The notes under the pieces: generated by a model
The model's database searches: none
What the model was told of the DNA's origin: nothing
What the model saw: only the letters and a program-made list of their open reading frames with translations
Translations under genes and position numbers: made by a program
Assembly (NCBI RefSeq): GCF_000164135.1
Contig: NZ_GG770553.1
Location: 1 to 64,000 of the forward strand
Direction of reading: 5' to 3'
Source: Mycobacterium parascrofulaceum ATCC BAA-614
GTDB taxonomy: Bacteria > Actinomycetota > Actinomycetes > Mycobacteriales > Mycobacteriaceae
DNA length: 64,000 nt
Shown here: in pieces, positions 8,195-19,305 of the stretch
Numbering within the stretch: the first letter of the stretch is position 1
How the letters are laid out: each line of letters starts with the position of its first letter

Positions 8195-10195
8195 ATGAGT
8201 GACGCCGAGGGCGACGCCACTCCCGACGCTCGGCGCCCGGCGCTGGGAGCCGCCCCCTGGGAGCGGTTCTCGGAGCCGCCGGCCGACTACAGCCTCCACC
8301 TTTGGCAGGGCGACACCGCCGTCGAGCCCGCGCGGCCTCGGGTAGCCGACGACGAAGGATCGGGCTGCCACACGGGGGGCGGGGTAAGCGTCGCCGATCT
8401 GATCGCGAAGCTCGGCGCCCCCTCAATGGGCCGGTCCACTCACCGCCGCGCCGAACCGGACGTCCACCCCGCCGAGGCCGGCTCCGGCGTGCCGGTGGAG
8501 CTGCAGCAAACCCAGGTGATCGAGGACCTGGCCTACTCCCTCGACATAGTGTCGGAGCTCCCCGACCTGGGGGCGCCTCCCGTGGAACCCGCCGGCGCCG
8601 ACGAGCGCAGACGCGGGCACGGCCACCGCCCGATGCTGCTGGCCGCGCGCTCGGTCGCCGCGCTGCTTGCCGTTCTCGCCGTGGCCATGACCGGTGGGGC
8701 GTGGCAATGGAGCACGTCGAAGAACGCCCGGCTCAACACCGTCAACGCGCTTGACCAGGGATCGGATGACATTCGCGATCGCAACGGGCAATACGGCGAC
8801 GAAGACTTCCTGATCGTCGGCATGGACTCGCGCGCCGGCGACAACGCCAACATGGGCGCCGGTGACACCGAAGACGCCGGCGGCGCCCGGTCGGACACCG
8901 TGATGCTGGTCAACATCCCGGCCAACCGCAAACGCGTGGTGGCGGTGTCGTTCCCCCGCGACCTGGCGATCACTCCGATCCAGTGCGAGGCGTGGAACCC
9001 GGACACCGGCAAGTACGGACCCCTCTACGACGCGAAGACCAAGACCTGGGGCCCGAAGATGGTCTACACCGAGACCAAACTGAACTCGGCATTCGCCTTC
9101 GGCGGCCCCAAATGCCTGGTGAAGGAGATCCAGAAACTGTCCGGCTTGAGCATCAACCGCTTTATCGCCATCGACTTCTCCGGGTTCGCCAAGATGGTCG
9201 ACGCCCTGGGCGGTGTCGAGGTGTGCTCGAAATCCGCGCTGCACGACTACGAGCTGGGCACGGTGCTCGAACATGGCGGCCGCCAGGTGCTGGACGGCCC
9301 GACCGCCCTGAACTATGTGCGAGCCCGCCAGGTCACCACCGAGACCAACGGGGACTACGGCCGGATCAAACGCCAGCAGTTGTTCCTGTCGTCGTTGCTG
9401 CGCTCGTTGATCTCCGAGGACACGTTGCTCGACCTGAACAAGCTCAACAACGTCGTCAACATGTTCATCAGCGACACCGTCGTCGACAACGTGCAGTCGA
9501 AGGACTTGATCCATCTCGGCCAGTCGCTGCAGGGGATGGCGGCCGGACACGTCACGTTCGTCACCGTGCCGACCGGCATAACCGACCAGAACGGCGACGA
9601 ACCGCCGCGCATGGCCGACATGCGCGCGCTGTTCGACGCCATCATCAACGACGACCCGCTGCCCGAGGAAAACGACCAGAACGCAAAGAATCTGGGGACC
9701 TCCGACGAGAAGTCGGGGCAGACGAAGGCGCCCGCCACCAAGAAGACGCCGGCCCCCACAGCCGCCCCGGAGGCTCGCCACGAGCAGGTCACCACGACGA
9801 CGCCCGGCGACGTCACGGTGCGCGTCTCCAACGCGACGACGCAGAGCGGCCTGGCGGCGACCGCGACCAGCCAACTCAAACGGGACGGCTTCAACGTGAT
9901 GACGCCAGACGACTATCCGAGTGCGGTGAACACGACGACCGTTTTGTTCTCGCCCGGCAACGAGCAGGCCGCGGCGACCGTGGCGTCCTCGTTCGCCAAC
10001 GCCAAGGTGCAGCGGGTTTCCGGCTATGGCCAAGTCGTTCAGGTGGTGCTCGGGCCCGACTTCAAGTCGGTCGCCACGCCCCAACCGAGCGGCTCGTCGA
10101 TCAGCCTGCAGATCGAACGCGGCTCCGGCAGCGCCCCGGCGAAGCTGCCCGAGGACCTGACGGTGACCAACGCGGCCGACACCACCTGCGAGTAA
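8195..10195 (+). CDS. LytR-CpsA-Psr (LCP) family cell-wall ligase
   Basis: A 666-residue membrane protein homologous to Rv0822c. A long polar cytoplasmic N-terminus of about 145 residues leads to one transmembrane helix ([18 protein letters not shown]). An extracytoplasmic LCP domain follows, with [11 protein letters not shown], the [10 protein letters not shown] motif, SFPRDLAI and a later NYVRAR segment. A Pro/Thr/Lys-rich linker leads to a LytR_C domain near residues 540-620. LCP proteins transfer polyprenyl-linked glycans to peptidoglycan; in mycobacteria this attaches arabinogalactan. Rv0822c is the less-studied relative, so the exact role is inferred. A 227-bp gap separates it from dusB. 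Confidence 0.88.
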   Translation: MSDAEGDATPDARRPALGAAPWERFSEPPADYSLHLWQGDTAVEPARPRVADDEGSGCHTGGGVSVADLIAKLGAPSMGRSTHRRAEPDVHPAEAGSGVPVELQQTQVIEDLAYSLDIVSELPDLGAPPVEPAGADERRRGHGHRPMLLAARSVAALLAVLAVAMTGGAWQWSTSKNARLNTVNALDQGSDDIRDRNGQYGDEDFLIVGMDSRAGDNANMGAGDTEDAGGARSDTVMLVNIPANRKRVVAVSFPRDLAITPIQCEAWNPDTGKYGPLYDAKTKTWGPKMVYTETKLNSAFAFGGPKCLVKEIQKLSGLSINRFIAIDFSGFAKMVDALGGVEVCSKSALHDYELGTVLEHGGRQVLDGPTALNYVRARQVTTETNGDYGRIKRQQLFLSSLLRSLISEDTLLDLNKLNNVVNMFISDTVVDNVQSKDLIHLGQSLQGMAAGHVTFVTVPTGITDQNGDEPPRMADMRALFDAIINDDPLPEENDQNAKNLGTSDEKSGQTKAPATKKTPAPTAAPEARHEQVTTTTPGDVTVRVSNATTQSGLAATATSQLKRDGFNVMTPDDYPSAVNTTTVLFSPGNEQAAATVASSFANAKVQRVSGYGQVVQVVLGPDFKSVATPQPSGSSISLQIERGSGSAPAKLPEDLTVTNAADTTCE

Positions 10196-10203
10196 GCGCT
10201 TTT

Positions 10204-10226
10204 GGCGGCGCTCCGCCGCCCTTTTT
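10204..10226 (+). terminator. intrinsic terminator after LCP gene
   Basis: A 7-bp GC stem (GGCGGCG / CGCCGCC) with a 3-nt loop is followed directly by CTTTTT. It begins 8 bp after the LCP gene stop. Confidence 0.8.
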
Positions 10227-10240
10227 CGCCGACGAGAACG

Positions 10241-10246
10241 TAGGCT
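10241..10246 (+). promoter_or_regulatory. -10 box, leaderless start of phoY2
   Basis: TAGGCT ends 7 nt before the phoY2 ATG. No ribosome site is present, which fits a leaderless message. Confidence 0.6.
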
Positions 10247-10253
10247 TGGCGAT

Positions 10254-10922
10254 ATGCGGACCGCCTATCATGAGCAGCTCTCGGAGCTGTCCGAGCGGCT
10301 GGGCGACATGTGCGGGCTGGCGGGCATCGCCATGGAACGCGCCACGCAGGCCCTGCTGCAGGCGGATCTGGTGCTGGCCGAACAAGTGATTTCCGACCAC
10401 GAGAAGATCGCCACACTGAGCGCCCAAGCCGAGGAAAGCGCCTTCGTGCTGCTGGCCTTGCAGGCACCGGTCGCCGGTGATCTGAGGTCCATCGTGAGCG
10501 CCATTCAGATGGTGGCCGACATCGACCGGATGGGCGCGCTCGCCCTGCACGTCGCGAAGATCGCCCGCCGTCGGCATCCGCAGCACGCGCTGCCCGAAGA
10601 GGTCAACGGCTACTTCGCCGAAATGGGCCGGGTCGCAGTCGAATTGGGCAACAGCGCGCAAGAGGTGGTGATGTCGCGCGACCCGGAGAAAGCCGCCCGG
10701 ATCCGCGAAGAGGACGACGCGATGGACGATTTGCATCGCCACCTGTTCTCGGTGTTGATGGACCGCGAATGGAAGTACGGTGTGGCGGCCGCCGTCGACG
10801 TCACCCTGCTGGGCCGGTTCTACGAGCGCTTCGCCGACCACGCCGTCGAAGTGGCCAGGCGCGTCATCTTCCAGGCGACCGGCAAGCTCCCCGAAGAAGA
10901 AACGAAACCCGCCTCGCAGTAA
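10254..10922 (+). CDS. phoY2: PhoU-like phosphate signalling protein PhoY2
   Basis: A 222-residue PhoU homolog (Rv0821c type) made of two repeated three-helix bundles. Each half carries the acidic metal-binding pattern: [15 protein letters not shown] in the first and [15 protein letters not shown] in the second. PhoY proteins link the Pst transporter to the SenX3-RegX3 two-component system and damp its activity when phosphate is plentiful. The gene is convergent with phoT, 16 bp apart, so it sits beside its partner transporter but is transcribed separately. It starts 7 nt after a TAGGCT box. Confidence 0.93.
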   Translation: MRTAYHEQLSELSERLGDMCGLAGIAMERATQALLQADLVLAEQVISDHEKIATLSAQAEESAFVLLALQAPVAGDLRSIVSAIQMVADIDRMGALALHVAKIARRRHPQHALPEEVNGYFAEMGRVAVELGNSAQEVVMSRDPEKAARIREEDDAMDDLHRHLFSVLMDREWKYGVAAAVDVTLLGRFYERFADHAVEVARRVIFQATGKLPEEETKPASQ

Positions 10923-10938
10923 GCGAACCGCATGCGGG

Positions 10939-11715
10939 CTAGCCGAACCGGCCCGAGATGTAGTCCTCCGTCGCCTTCTGGCTGGGGTTGGAGAAGATCT
11001 TCTCGGTGTCGTCGACCTCGATCAACCGCCCCGGTTTTCCGACGGCTTCGAGGTTGAAGAACGCGGTGTAGTCGCTGACCCGTGCCGCCTGCTGCATGTT
11101 GTGGGTGACGATGACGATGGTGTAGTCCTGCTTCAGCTCGCTGATCAGCTCCTCGATGGCCATCGTCGATATCGGGTCCAGCGCCGAGCAGGGCTCGTCC
11201 ATGAGCAGCACGTCCGGCTGCACGGCGATCGCGCGCGCGATGCACAAGCGCTGCTGCTGCCCCCCGGACAGCCCGCCGCCGGGCCTGTCCAACCGGTCCT
11301 TGACCTCATCCCAGAGGTTCGCGCCCCGCAGCGAGTATTCAGCGGTCTCGTCGAGCAGCTTGCGGTTGCGCACGCCCTGCAACTTCAAACCGGCCACCAC
11401 GTTGTCACGAATCGACATGGCCGGGAACGGGTTCGGTCGCTGGAACACCATCCCGATCGCGCGGCGCACGCCCACCGGGTCGACGCCGGCGCCGTAGATG
11501 TCCTCGTCGTCGAGCAGCACGCTGCCCTCCACCCGACCGCCGGGGACCACCTCGTGCATCCGGTTGAGCGTGCGCAGCACCGTCGTCTTGCCGCAGCCCG
11601 ACGGGCCGATGAAGGCCGTCACGCTGCGGGGAAGGATCGACAGCGTCACATCCCCTACCGCGTGGAACGAACCGTAGTAGATGTTGACGGCTTTCAGGTC
11701 CAACCGCTTGGCCAC
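10939..11715 (-). CDS. phoT: phosphate ABC transporter ATPase (PstB/PhoT)
   Basis: A 258-residue ATPase of the Pst high-affinity phosphate importer. Walker A is GPSGCGKTT near residue 38, the signature is LSGGQQQRL near 152, Walker B is [13 protein letters not shown], and the switch His follows in VTHNMQ. The GTG start has GGAGCAG upstream and lies 13 bp after pstA. In H37Rv phoT stands alone at this locus with pst genes elsewhere; here it closes a pstS-pstC-pstA-phoT operon, probably the older arrangement. Confidence 0.94.
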   Translation of the reverse strand: MAKRLDLKAVNIYYGSFHAVGDVTLSILPRSVTAFIGPSGCGKTTVLRTLNRMHEVVPGGRVEGSVLLDDEDIYGAGVDPVGVRRAIGMVFQRPNPFPAMSIRDNVVAGLKLQGVRNRKLLDETAEYSLRGANLWDEVKDRLDRPGGGLSGGQQQRLCIARAIAVQPDVLLMDEPCSALDPISTMAIEELISELKQDYTIVIVTHNMQQAARVSDYTAFFNLEAVGKPGRLIEVDDTEKIFSNPSQKATEDYISGRFG

Positions 11716-11728
11716 TTACTGCTCCTGC

Positions 11729-12643
11729 CTATGACGTTTTCGCGCCAAGAAATTTCGCTATCACTCGGGCCCCGATATTGATAATCGCGATCACCAGGAT
11801 GAGGGTTAGGGCGGCACCCCACAACCGATCCGTGGGGACCGGGTTCACGCCGGCGCCGGCGCTGGTCTGGTTGTACATCATGCCGGGCAGCGTCCCCATG
11901 AATCCACTGAAGATGTCGAAGCTCATAGATTGGGCGTAGCCGACGAGGATCAGCAGCGGCGCCGTCTCCCCCATCACCCTGGCCACCGCCAGCATGATGC
12001 CCGTCATGATGCCCGACATCCCGGTCGGGAGCACGACCCTGACGATCGTCTTCCACTTCGGGATGCCCAGCGCGTAGCTGGCCTCGCGGAGATCCACCGG
12101 CACGATCCGCAGCATCTCCTCGGTGGCCCGCACGATCACCGGAAGCATCAACAGGACCAGCGCGAGGCAGACCGCCAACTCGGACCGGGGAAGCCCCAAC
12201 GTCGTCACGAACAGCGCATAGACGAACAAGGCCGCCACGATCGAGGGCACGCCGGCCAGGATGTCCACCATGAACGTGACCAGCCTGCCCAGCGGGGTGC
12301 CGCCACCGTATTCGGCGAGATAGATGGCGAGCAGGAGGCCGATCGGGATGGAGATCAGCGCACATACCGATCCTTGCAGCACCGTGCCGACAATGGCGTG
12401 GTAGGCGCCGCCGCCCGCCACGAAAGCCGTTATGCCCGCTTGCGAGTGCGTCCACCACACGGTCGACGTGACCGCCTTGGACCCCTTGGCGATCACCGAG
12501 TACATCACCAAGAGCAAGGGCGTCACCGCGATCACCGTCGACAGCGACACCAGCCCCATCGCAAGGCGATCGGCGGCCCGGCGGCGCCGGCTGGGCCTCG
12601 AGAAGGCGCGCGGCTTCAGCGGGCGGTCCAACATCGAGGTCAT
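11729..12643 (-). CDS. pstA: phosphate ABC transporter permease PstA
   Basis: A 304-residue inner-membrane permease with six predicted helices. It carries the binding-protein-dependent transport loop [29 protein letters not shown], which contacts the ATPase. The N-terminal cytoplasmic tail is Arg-rich. Its ATG overlaps the pstC stop in an ATGA, so it is translationally coupled to pstC. The open frame continues far upstream within pstC, but only the part from 12643 resembles PstA. Confidence 0.93.
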   Translation of the reverse strand: MTSMLDRPLKPRAFSRPSRRRRAADRLAMGLVSLSTVIAVTPLLLVMYSVIAKGSKAVTSTVWWTHSQAGITAFVAGGGAYHAIVGTVLQGSVCALISIPIGLLLAIYLAEYGGGTPLGRLVTFMVDILAGVPSIVAALFVYALFVTTLGLPRSELAVCLALVLLMLPVIVRATEEMLRIVPVDLREASYALGIPKWKTIVRVVLPTGMSGIMTGIMLAVARVMGETAPLLILVGYAQSMSFDIFSGFMGTLPGMMYNQTSAGAGVNPVPTDRLWGAALTLILVIAIINIGARVIAKFLGAKTS

Positions 12644-13670
12644 CGGGCGCCCCAGCGGGTCCCGGCGGCGGCCCCGCGGGCCAGCGCGTCGACCAGGAAG
12701 GTCAGCACGAAAAGCGCCAGCCCCGCGGCGATGTACGCGCCCGCCTTGTATTGGTCGTTGAACTGCGCCGCGGTCCCCGCGATCTTGGTCGCGACCGTGG
12801 AGCCGCCGTCGAACAGCGACCAGCCAAACGCCGCCTGTGTCCCCCGCAGGATGATCAGCAGCGCGACCGTCTCCCCCATCGCGCGCCCGAGCCCCAGCAC
12901 CGCCGCGCTGATGTATCCCGACCGGCCGAACGGGAGCACGATCGTCCGCACCACTTCCCAACGGGTGGCGCCGAGCGCCAGGGCGGCCTCGACCTCGTCC
13001 TGCGGTGTCTGGATGAACACCTCGCGGGTGACGGCGGTGATGATCGGCAGGATCATCACCGCCAGGACGATGCCCCCGGTGAAGATGGTGCCGCCACCGG
13101 CCACCGACGCGTTGCCGTTGGCGAACAGGAAGCACCAGCCCAGGGAGCGGTTCAGCCAGGTCGCGACGGGCCGCAGCTGCGGCGCCAGCACATACGGCCC
13201 CACGCGCCGTAGATGATCGAGGGCACCCCGGCCAGCAGATCGACGGCATAGGCCAGCGGGCCGACCGCGCGCCGCGACGAATACTGGGTGATGAAGATCG
13301 CGACGCCCAGCGCGACCGGCATCGCCAGGATCAACGCGAACGCCGACACGAACACGGTGACCTTCAGCAGGTCGGAGATGCCGAAGTGCATGGCCGACGT
13401 GTCGGTGGTGATCCAGTTCCCGCCGTAGGTGAAGAAGTTCTCGCGATTGCGCTTCAACGCGGGCACCGCCTGCAGCAGCAGGAATCCGGCGATCGCCGCG
13501 ATCACGGCCACGATCAGCAAGCCCGATCCGTTGGCGAGCCAGCGGAAGGCCCGATCCCCGACGTGGGGGCGGGCATCCCCCCACGGGCTGATCGGTATCA
13601 ACGGCGCCTCGGGAAACGGCGCGGCAACGGTCGCGCCCGAGCCGGCGTCGTTCGGGTTTGGCGTGGTCAC
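12640..13670 (-). pseudogene. pstC: phosphate permease PstC, frameshifted
   Basis: PstC reads in two frames. From the GTG at 13670 a normal N-terminal half runs to [14 protein letters not shown]; from about 13195 the expected continuation [17 protein letters not shown] lies in another frame to the stop at 12640. The total length is one base short of a multiple of three, so a single missing base in TGGGGCCGTATG (about 13190-13206) explains it. Both halves are otherwise well conserved, including the ATPase-contact loop [20 protein letters not shown]. As written, the product would stop after about 172 residues. With pstS, pstA and phoT intact, a sequencing error is a serious alternative to a real mutation. 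Confidence 0.85.
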
Positions 13671-13717
13671 GGTGGTCCCGGCACAGTCTTGTCGCTCCTC
13701 ATGCCCGGGCGGCTGGG

Positions 13718-14845
13718 TTACTGCAGGGCGTTGATCGCCGCAACCAGCCGCTCTTTGACCTTATCGGGCAGCGGCACATAGCCGGCGGATGGCAGATCGG
13801 CCTGCCCGCTGCCGGCCGCCACCGTCAGGAACGACTTGATCGCGCTGGAAGTGTCGGAATCGGAGCCCTTCGAGCACACGATCTCGTACGTGGCCAACAC
13901 CAGCGGGTAGGCACCCGGCTCCTGGGAGGTGTACATCGGGTTGAGGTCAAGCACCAAGTCGTTGCCGTCGGCCATGAAGTCGGCGGCCTTCACGGCCTGT
14001 CCGGCCGTCTCGTTGGTGAGCGGGACGACGACGCCCTTGTTCGTGGCGATTCGGGCGTAGGGCATGCCGCCCTGGTCGGCAAAGCCCTTCTCGACGTACC
14101 CGATGGCGCCCGGGGTGGCCCGCACGGCCTGGACAACCCCGGCCGACTTCGCGGCCCCCTCGCCGACCCCGCCCTGAAACTCGGTGCCCACGCCCTTGGT
14201 CCAGCTCTGCGGTGCCGCAGCCGTCAGGTATTTCTGCACGTTGTCGGTCGTGCCCGACGAGTCCGTCCGGTAGATCGGCGTGACCTTGGTATCGGGCAGC
14301 GGGACACCGGGATTGAGGGCCGCCAGGATCGGGTCATTCCACGCCGTGATCCTCCCGCTGAAGATCTTGGCCAGCGCGTCACTACTGACCACCAGCGCCG
14401 GAACATCGGCCAGGTGGTAGACCAGCGCGATCGGCCCGAAGACCAGCGGCAGGTCCCACGCCGGGTTGCCGTCGCAGCGCGCGGCGGCCGGACCGATCTG
14501 GTCGGCGGCCAGCGGGGAGTCGGCGCCCGCGAAGTCGACATGGCCGGCGATGAACTGCTCGCGGCCGGCCCCGGAACCCGTGGGGTTGTATGCCACGCTC
14601 TTACCCGGGCAATACTGGCCCCAGACCTGGTTGAACAGCGCCATTGCGTTCTGCTGAGCCGTCGAGCCTTCAGCCGTCAGCTTGTTCTTGCCGCCGCAGC
14701 CCGCCGTGCCGGTCGGCCCGGACACGGCCGCCGGCGACGCGCCACGGCGGTTCTGATCGCTGCCACAACCGGTCACCGTGCCGCTGCCGACGGCCAGGGC
14801 CAACACCAAAGCGGCCAGCGCCCTTCCTCCCCTGTGGAGCCTCAC
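13718..14845 (-). CDS. pstS: phosphate-binding lipoprotein PstS
   Basis: A 375-residue periplasmic phosphate-binding protein. A signal sequence ends in the lipobox VTGC (Cys27), so it should be a lipoprotein. Phosphate-binding segments are visible: AEGSTAQQNA, PTGSGAGREQF, ADSPLA and YRTDSSGTTDN. The GTG at 14845 is chosen because AAGGA lies about 9 nt upstream and the resulting signal peptide has a normal length; the open frame runs upstream to 14902 without homology. It is the first gene of the operon. Upstream are a TATTTT box and a possible RegX3 site, which would fit induction by phosphate starvation. Confidence 0.93.
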   Translation of the reverse strand: MRLHRGGRALAALVLALAVGSGTVTGCGSDQNRRGASPAAVSGPTGTAGCGGKNKLTAEGSTAQQNAMALFNQVWGQYCPGKSVAYNPTGSGAGREQFIAGHVDFAGADSPLAADQIGPAAARCDGNPAWDLPLVFGPIALVYHLADVPALVVSSDALAKIFSGRITAWNDPILAALNPGVPLPDTKVTPIYRTDSSGTTDNVQKYLTAAAPQSWTKGVGTEFQGGVGEGAAKSAGVVQAVRATPGAIGYVEKGFADQGGMPYARIATNKGVVVPLTNETAGQAVKAADFMADGNDLVLDLNPMYTSQEPGAYPLVLATYEIVCSKGSDSDTSSAIKSFLTVAAGSGQADLPSAGYVPLPDKVKERLVAAINALQ

Positions 14846-14922
14846 CGATCTCGCTTCCTTAACGCGTCCGGACCCGCGTGTGCACCGCCGGCCATCTCCC
14901 AAAAGGTTGCCAGGTCGCGGCG

Positions 14923-14978
14923 AAAATATGCTCCGACGCAGGCCGCGGCAGCGTTTCCCCTGGCAAGTGCGGGTGAAC
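14923..14978 (-). promoter_or_regulatory. pstS promoter with possible Pho (RegX3) box
   Basis: On the minus strand GTTCACC-N4-CTTGCC (14962-14978) resembles the spaced repeats bound by RegX3. TATTTT (14923-14928) follows about 33 nt downstream as a candidate -10 box. The second half-site is degenerate, so the box is tentative. Confidence 0.4.
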
Positions 14979-15009
14979 GGGCGGGGGCCGGACCCGCCGC
15001 CCGCCCGTT
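14976..15009 (-). terminator. stem-loop after mshD
   Basis: A perfect 10-bp stem (AACGGGCGGG / CCCGCCCGTT) with a GC-rich 14-nt loop begins one base after the mshD stop. No U-run follows, so it may terminate weakly or only protect the mRNA end. It separates mshD from the pst operon. Confidence 0.5.
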
Positions 15010-15010
15010 G

Positions 15011-16686
<1,676 letters not shown>

Positions 16687-16862
16687 CTAGCCCCTCCAGC
16701 TCGGGGGAACGGCATCTTCACAATTCGCAACGCCACGACGCGTTAGTTGCCAGGCCACCTAACGATAACTTGCCACCTGCCATTTTTGCGTGGTGACCAA
16801 GCACTGTGAGCCCCGCCACCCGGGCGGCCGGCCGCCCCGCGGGCGGGCGGTTACGCCACAAT

Positions 16863-17675
16863 GTGCGGGTGCGCAAGATGCTGATCGCGGTGGCGGCCGC
16901 GGTGATCGCCGTGGCCGTCCTGGCGCTCGGTGCGGTGGCCGTCGACTATGGGAGCAGCATCTACGCCGAATACCGACTGTCCGGCAGCGTGCGGAAAGTG
17001 GCCGGCCTGAAGTCCGACCCCTTCGTGGCCATCGTGGCGTTTCCGTTCATCCCCCAGGCGATGCGCGGCCGCTACAACCAGGTGGAGATCAAGGCCAACG
17101 CCGTCGACCATGCGACAGTCGGCAAGGCCACCCTCGAAGCCACGATGTACTCCGTCGATTTGAGCCGGTCCTCCTGGCTGATCGGGCCAACTGCCGAGCT
17201 GCCGGTGGGCAAACTGGAGAGCCGCATCATCATCGATTCGACACACCTGGGCCGCTACCTGGGGATCAGCGACCTGATGGTGGAGGCCCCGCCGCGGGAA
17301 ACCAACACCGCCACCGGCGGCGTCACCGCGTCGGGCATCTCCGACAGCCACGGGCTGGTCTTCAGCGGCACCCCGCACTCGGCCAACTTCGAGCACCGGG
17401 TCAGCGTCTCGGTGGACCTCTCCATCGCCCCGGACGACCAGGCGACACTGGTGATCACCCCGACCGGCGTCCTGACCGGCGCGGACACCGCGGACCAGGC
17501 CGTTCCGGACGACAGGCGGGAGGCGGTGCTGCACGCCTTCGCCACCAGGGTGCCCAACCAGCGGCTCCCGTTCGGGGTTGCGCCCAAGACCGAGGGGGCG
17601 CGCGGCTCCGATGTCATCATCGAGGGCATCAGCTACGGCGTGACCGTCGACCTGGATCGCTTCAAGCAGTCGTAA
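16863..17675 (+). CDS. lmeA: LmeA-like phospholipid-binding protein (DUF2993)
   Basis: A 270-residue secreted or membrane-anchored protein of the DUF2993 family, homologous to Rv0817c. In mycobacteria LmeA binds phosphatidylinositol phosphates and maintains mannan chain length in lipomannan and lipoarabinomannan. An N-terminal hydrophobic segment (MLIAVAAAVIAVAVLALGAV) is followed by the lipid-binding domain with YRLSGSVRKVAGL and a beta-rich body. The GTG at 16863 gives the family length; an upstream in-frame GTG at 16806 is possible. The gene diverges from glnR across about 175 bp. Confidence 0.82.
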   Translation: MRVRKMLIAVAAAVIAVAVLALGAVAVDYGSSIYAEYRLSGSVRKVAGLKSDPFVAIVAFPFIPQAMRGRYNQVEIKANAVDHATVGKATLEATMYSVDLSRSSWLIGPTAELPVGKLESRIIIDSTHLGRYLGISDLMVEAPPRETNTATGGVTASGISDSHGLVFSGTPHSANFEHRVSVSVDLSIAPDDQATLVITPTGVLTGADTADQAVPDDRREAVLHAFATRVPNQRLPFGVAPKTEGARGSDVIIEGISYGVTVDLDRFKQS

Positions 17676-17746
17676 CCCGGCCGCCGCCCGGTTCCCGCCG
17701 GCCGCGCGGCAACCACCGCCGGATTTGATCACTCCCCCTCATTGGG

Positions 17747-17752
17747 TAAGCT
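17747..17752 (+). promoter_or_regulatory. -10 box of poly-Cys leader peptide
   Basis: TAAGCT ends 7 nt before the GTG of the leader peptide. Transcription would start on the GTG, giving a leaderless message. Confidence 0.65.
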
Positions 17753-17759
17753 GGCCGAC

Positions 17760-17849
17760 GTGCTAGCCCGCCTTGAGCCTCTGCTCACGCAACGCCGCGC
17801 AGTCGACCTGTGCCGCATCGCGGGCTGTTGCTGTTGCTGTAGCTGCTGA
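17760..17849 (+). CDS. leaderless poly-cysteine leader peptide
   Basis: A 29-residue open frame beginning with GTG on the predicted transcription start. It ends with five consecutive Cys codons, then Ser, Cys and stop (IAGCCCCCSC). Leaderless poly-Cys small ORFs ahead of this sulfur operon are known in other mycobacteria as cysteine-responsive attenuators: ribosome progress over the Cys codons reports cysteine supply. Codons 23-26 can base-pair with the message just upstream of the ribosome site of the next gene. The peptide is probably only a sensor. It lies 106 bp before the DUF4395 gene. Confidence 0.8.
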   Translation: MLARLEPLLTQRRAVDLCRIAGCCCCCSC

Positions 17850-17948
17850 GTTGCCGCGCGCCCTCGCGTAGCACTCGGAGCAGCCCCGGAACGTCACCGA
17901 GGCCAGTCTCCCGTCGTTCGTTCCCAAAGCAACAGGCGTATCCAGGAG
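17825..17948 (+). promoter_or_regulatory. predicted cysteine attenuator
   Basis: CTGTTGCT within the Cys codons (17825-17832, repeated 17831-17838) is complementary to AGCAACAG (17928-17935). The latter lies 8 nt ahead of the AGGAG ribosome site (17944-17948) of the DUF4395 gene. A ribosome on the Cys run would prevent this pairing and so change access to the downstream site. The direction of the effect is inferred. Confidence 0.5.
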
Positions 17949-17955
17949 TAGCACC

Positions 17956-18426
17956 GTGCCGAGCAGCAACATCACGACCCAGCCCGACACCGTCGACGTG
18001 CGCGGCCCGAGATTCGCCGCCTGGGTCACCACCGCCGTCCTCGTCATCACGCTCGCCGTGTCCGTCGCCAGCGCGCCGGCGGCGGCGGCCGTCCTGGCCG
18101 TGCAGGCCGTCGTCTTCGCCGTCGGCGCCGTCGCCGGTCCCCGCAAGCACCCGTATGGGCGTGTGTTCGCCCGCGTCGTGGCGCCCCGGCTGGGCCCCGT
18201 CGCGGAGCGCGAACCCGTCGCACCGCTGAAGTTCGCCCAGCTCGTCGGCCTGATCTTCGCGCTAGCGGGTGTGGCCGCGTTCGCCGCGGGTGCCTTCTTG
18301 GCCGGCGTCATCGCCACCGCCGCGGCGCTCGTCGCGGCGTTCCTCAACGCCGCCTTCGGCATCTGCCTTGGCTGCCAGCTCTATCCCCTGGTCGCGCGCT
18401 TGCGAGGCGCCGCGCGCACCGCTTGA
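17956..18426 (+). CDS. DUF4395 integral membrane protein
   Basis: A 156-residue membrane protein with about four helices and the DUF4395 hallmarks. GPRFAAWVT opens the domain, HPYGRVFARVVAPRLGP follows the first two helices, EPVAPLKFAQ precedes the third, and a Cys-containing C-terminus NAAFGICLGCQLYP holds a CLGC motif. Proteins of this family are often next to rhodanese or thioredoxin genes. I infer handling of sulfur compounds or thiol redox at the membrane. It has an AGGAG ribosome site and is the first structural gene of the cysteine-attenuated operon, 35 bp before cysA2. Confidence 0.82.
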   Translation: MPSSNITTQPDTVDVRGPRFAAWVTTAVLVITLAVSVASAPAAAAVLAVQAVVFAVGAVAGPRKHPYGRVFARVVAPRLGPVAEREPVAPLKFAQLVGLIFALAGVAAFAAGAFLAGVIATAAALVAAFLNAAFGICLGCQLYPLVARLRGAARTA

Positions 18427-18461
18427 CCCGTTCCCAGCAAGCGATCGAAAGGATCCCCCGC

Positions 18462-19304
18462 ATGGCACGCTCCGACGTCCTGGTCTCCGCGGACTGGGCC
18501 GAGAGCAATCTCAGCAATCCTCAGGCCGTCGGTGTCGTCTTCGTCGAAGTCGACGAGGACACCAGCGCATACGACACCGGCCACATCCCCGGCGCGATCA
18601 GGCTGGACTGGCGTTCCGATTTGCAGGACCCGGTCAAGCGCGACTTCGTCGACGCGCAGCAATTTTCGAAGCTGCTCAGCGAACGCGGCGTCGCCAACGA
18701 CGACACCGTGATCCTCTACGGCGGCAACAACAACTGGTTCGCCGCCTACGCCTACTGGTACTTCAAGCTGTACGGCCACGAAAAGGTCAAGCTGCTCGAC
18801 GGCGGCCGCAAGAAGTGGGAACTCGACGGGCGGATCCTGTCCAGGGACGCGGTCAGCAGGCCGGCCACCTCGTACACGGCCGCGGCACCGGACAACAGCA
18901 TCCGCGCCTTCCGCGACGAGGTCATCGCGGCCATCAACACCAAGAACCTGGTCGACGTGCGCTCGCCCGACGAGTTCTCCGGCAAGATCCTGGCCCCGGC
19001 GCACCTGCCGCAGGAGCAGAGCCAGCGGCCCGGCCACATTCCCGGGGCGATCAACGTGCCGTGGAGCAAGGCCGCCAACGAGGACGGCACCTTCAAGTCC
19101 GACGAGGAGTTGGCCAAGCTCTACGCCGACGCCGGCCTGGACGGCACCAAGGAGACGATCGCGTACTGCCGGATCGGGGAGCGTTCGTCGCACACCTGGT
19201 TCGTGCTGCGGGAATTACTCGGCCACCGAAACGTCAAGAACTACGACGGAAGTTGGACGGAATACGGCTCCCTGGTGGGTGCCCCGATTGAGTTGGGAAG
19301 CTGA
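18462..19304 (+). CDS. cysA2: thiosulfate sulfurtransferase (rhodanese) CysA2
   Basis: A 280-residue two-domain rhodanese, orthologous to Rv0815c/CysA2. It moves a sulfane sulfur atom to a thiol or cyanide acceptor. The N-terminal inactive domain holds YDTGHIPGAIRLDW. The C-terminal domain carries the persulfide-forming Cys near residue 236 in the loop CRIGERSS. The ATG at 18462 follows a GAAAGGA site. sseC2 starts one base after the stop. The operon context with a poly-Cys leader supports a role in sulfur supply when cysteine is low. Confidence 0.94.
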   Translation: MARSDVLVSADWAESNLSNPQAVGVVFVEVDEDTSAYDTGHIPGAIRLDWRSDLQDPVKRDFVDAQQFSKLLSERGVANDDTVILYGGNNNWFAAYAYWYFKLYGHEKVKLLDGGRKKWELDGRILSRDAVSRPATSYTAAAPDNSIRAFRDEVIAAINTKNLVDVRSPDEFSGKILAPAHLPQEQSQRPGHIPGAINVPWSKAANEDGTFKSDEELAKLYADAGLDGTKETIAYCRIGERSSHTWFVLRELLGHRNVKNYDGSWTEYGSLVGAPIELGS

Positions 19305-19305
19305 T

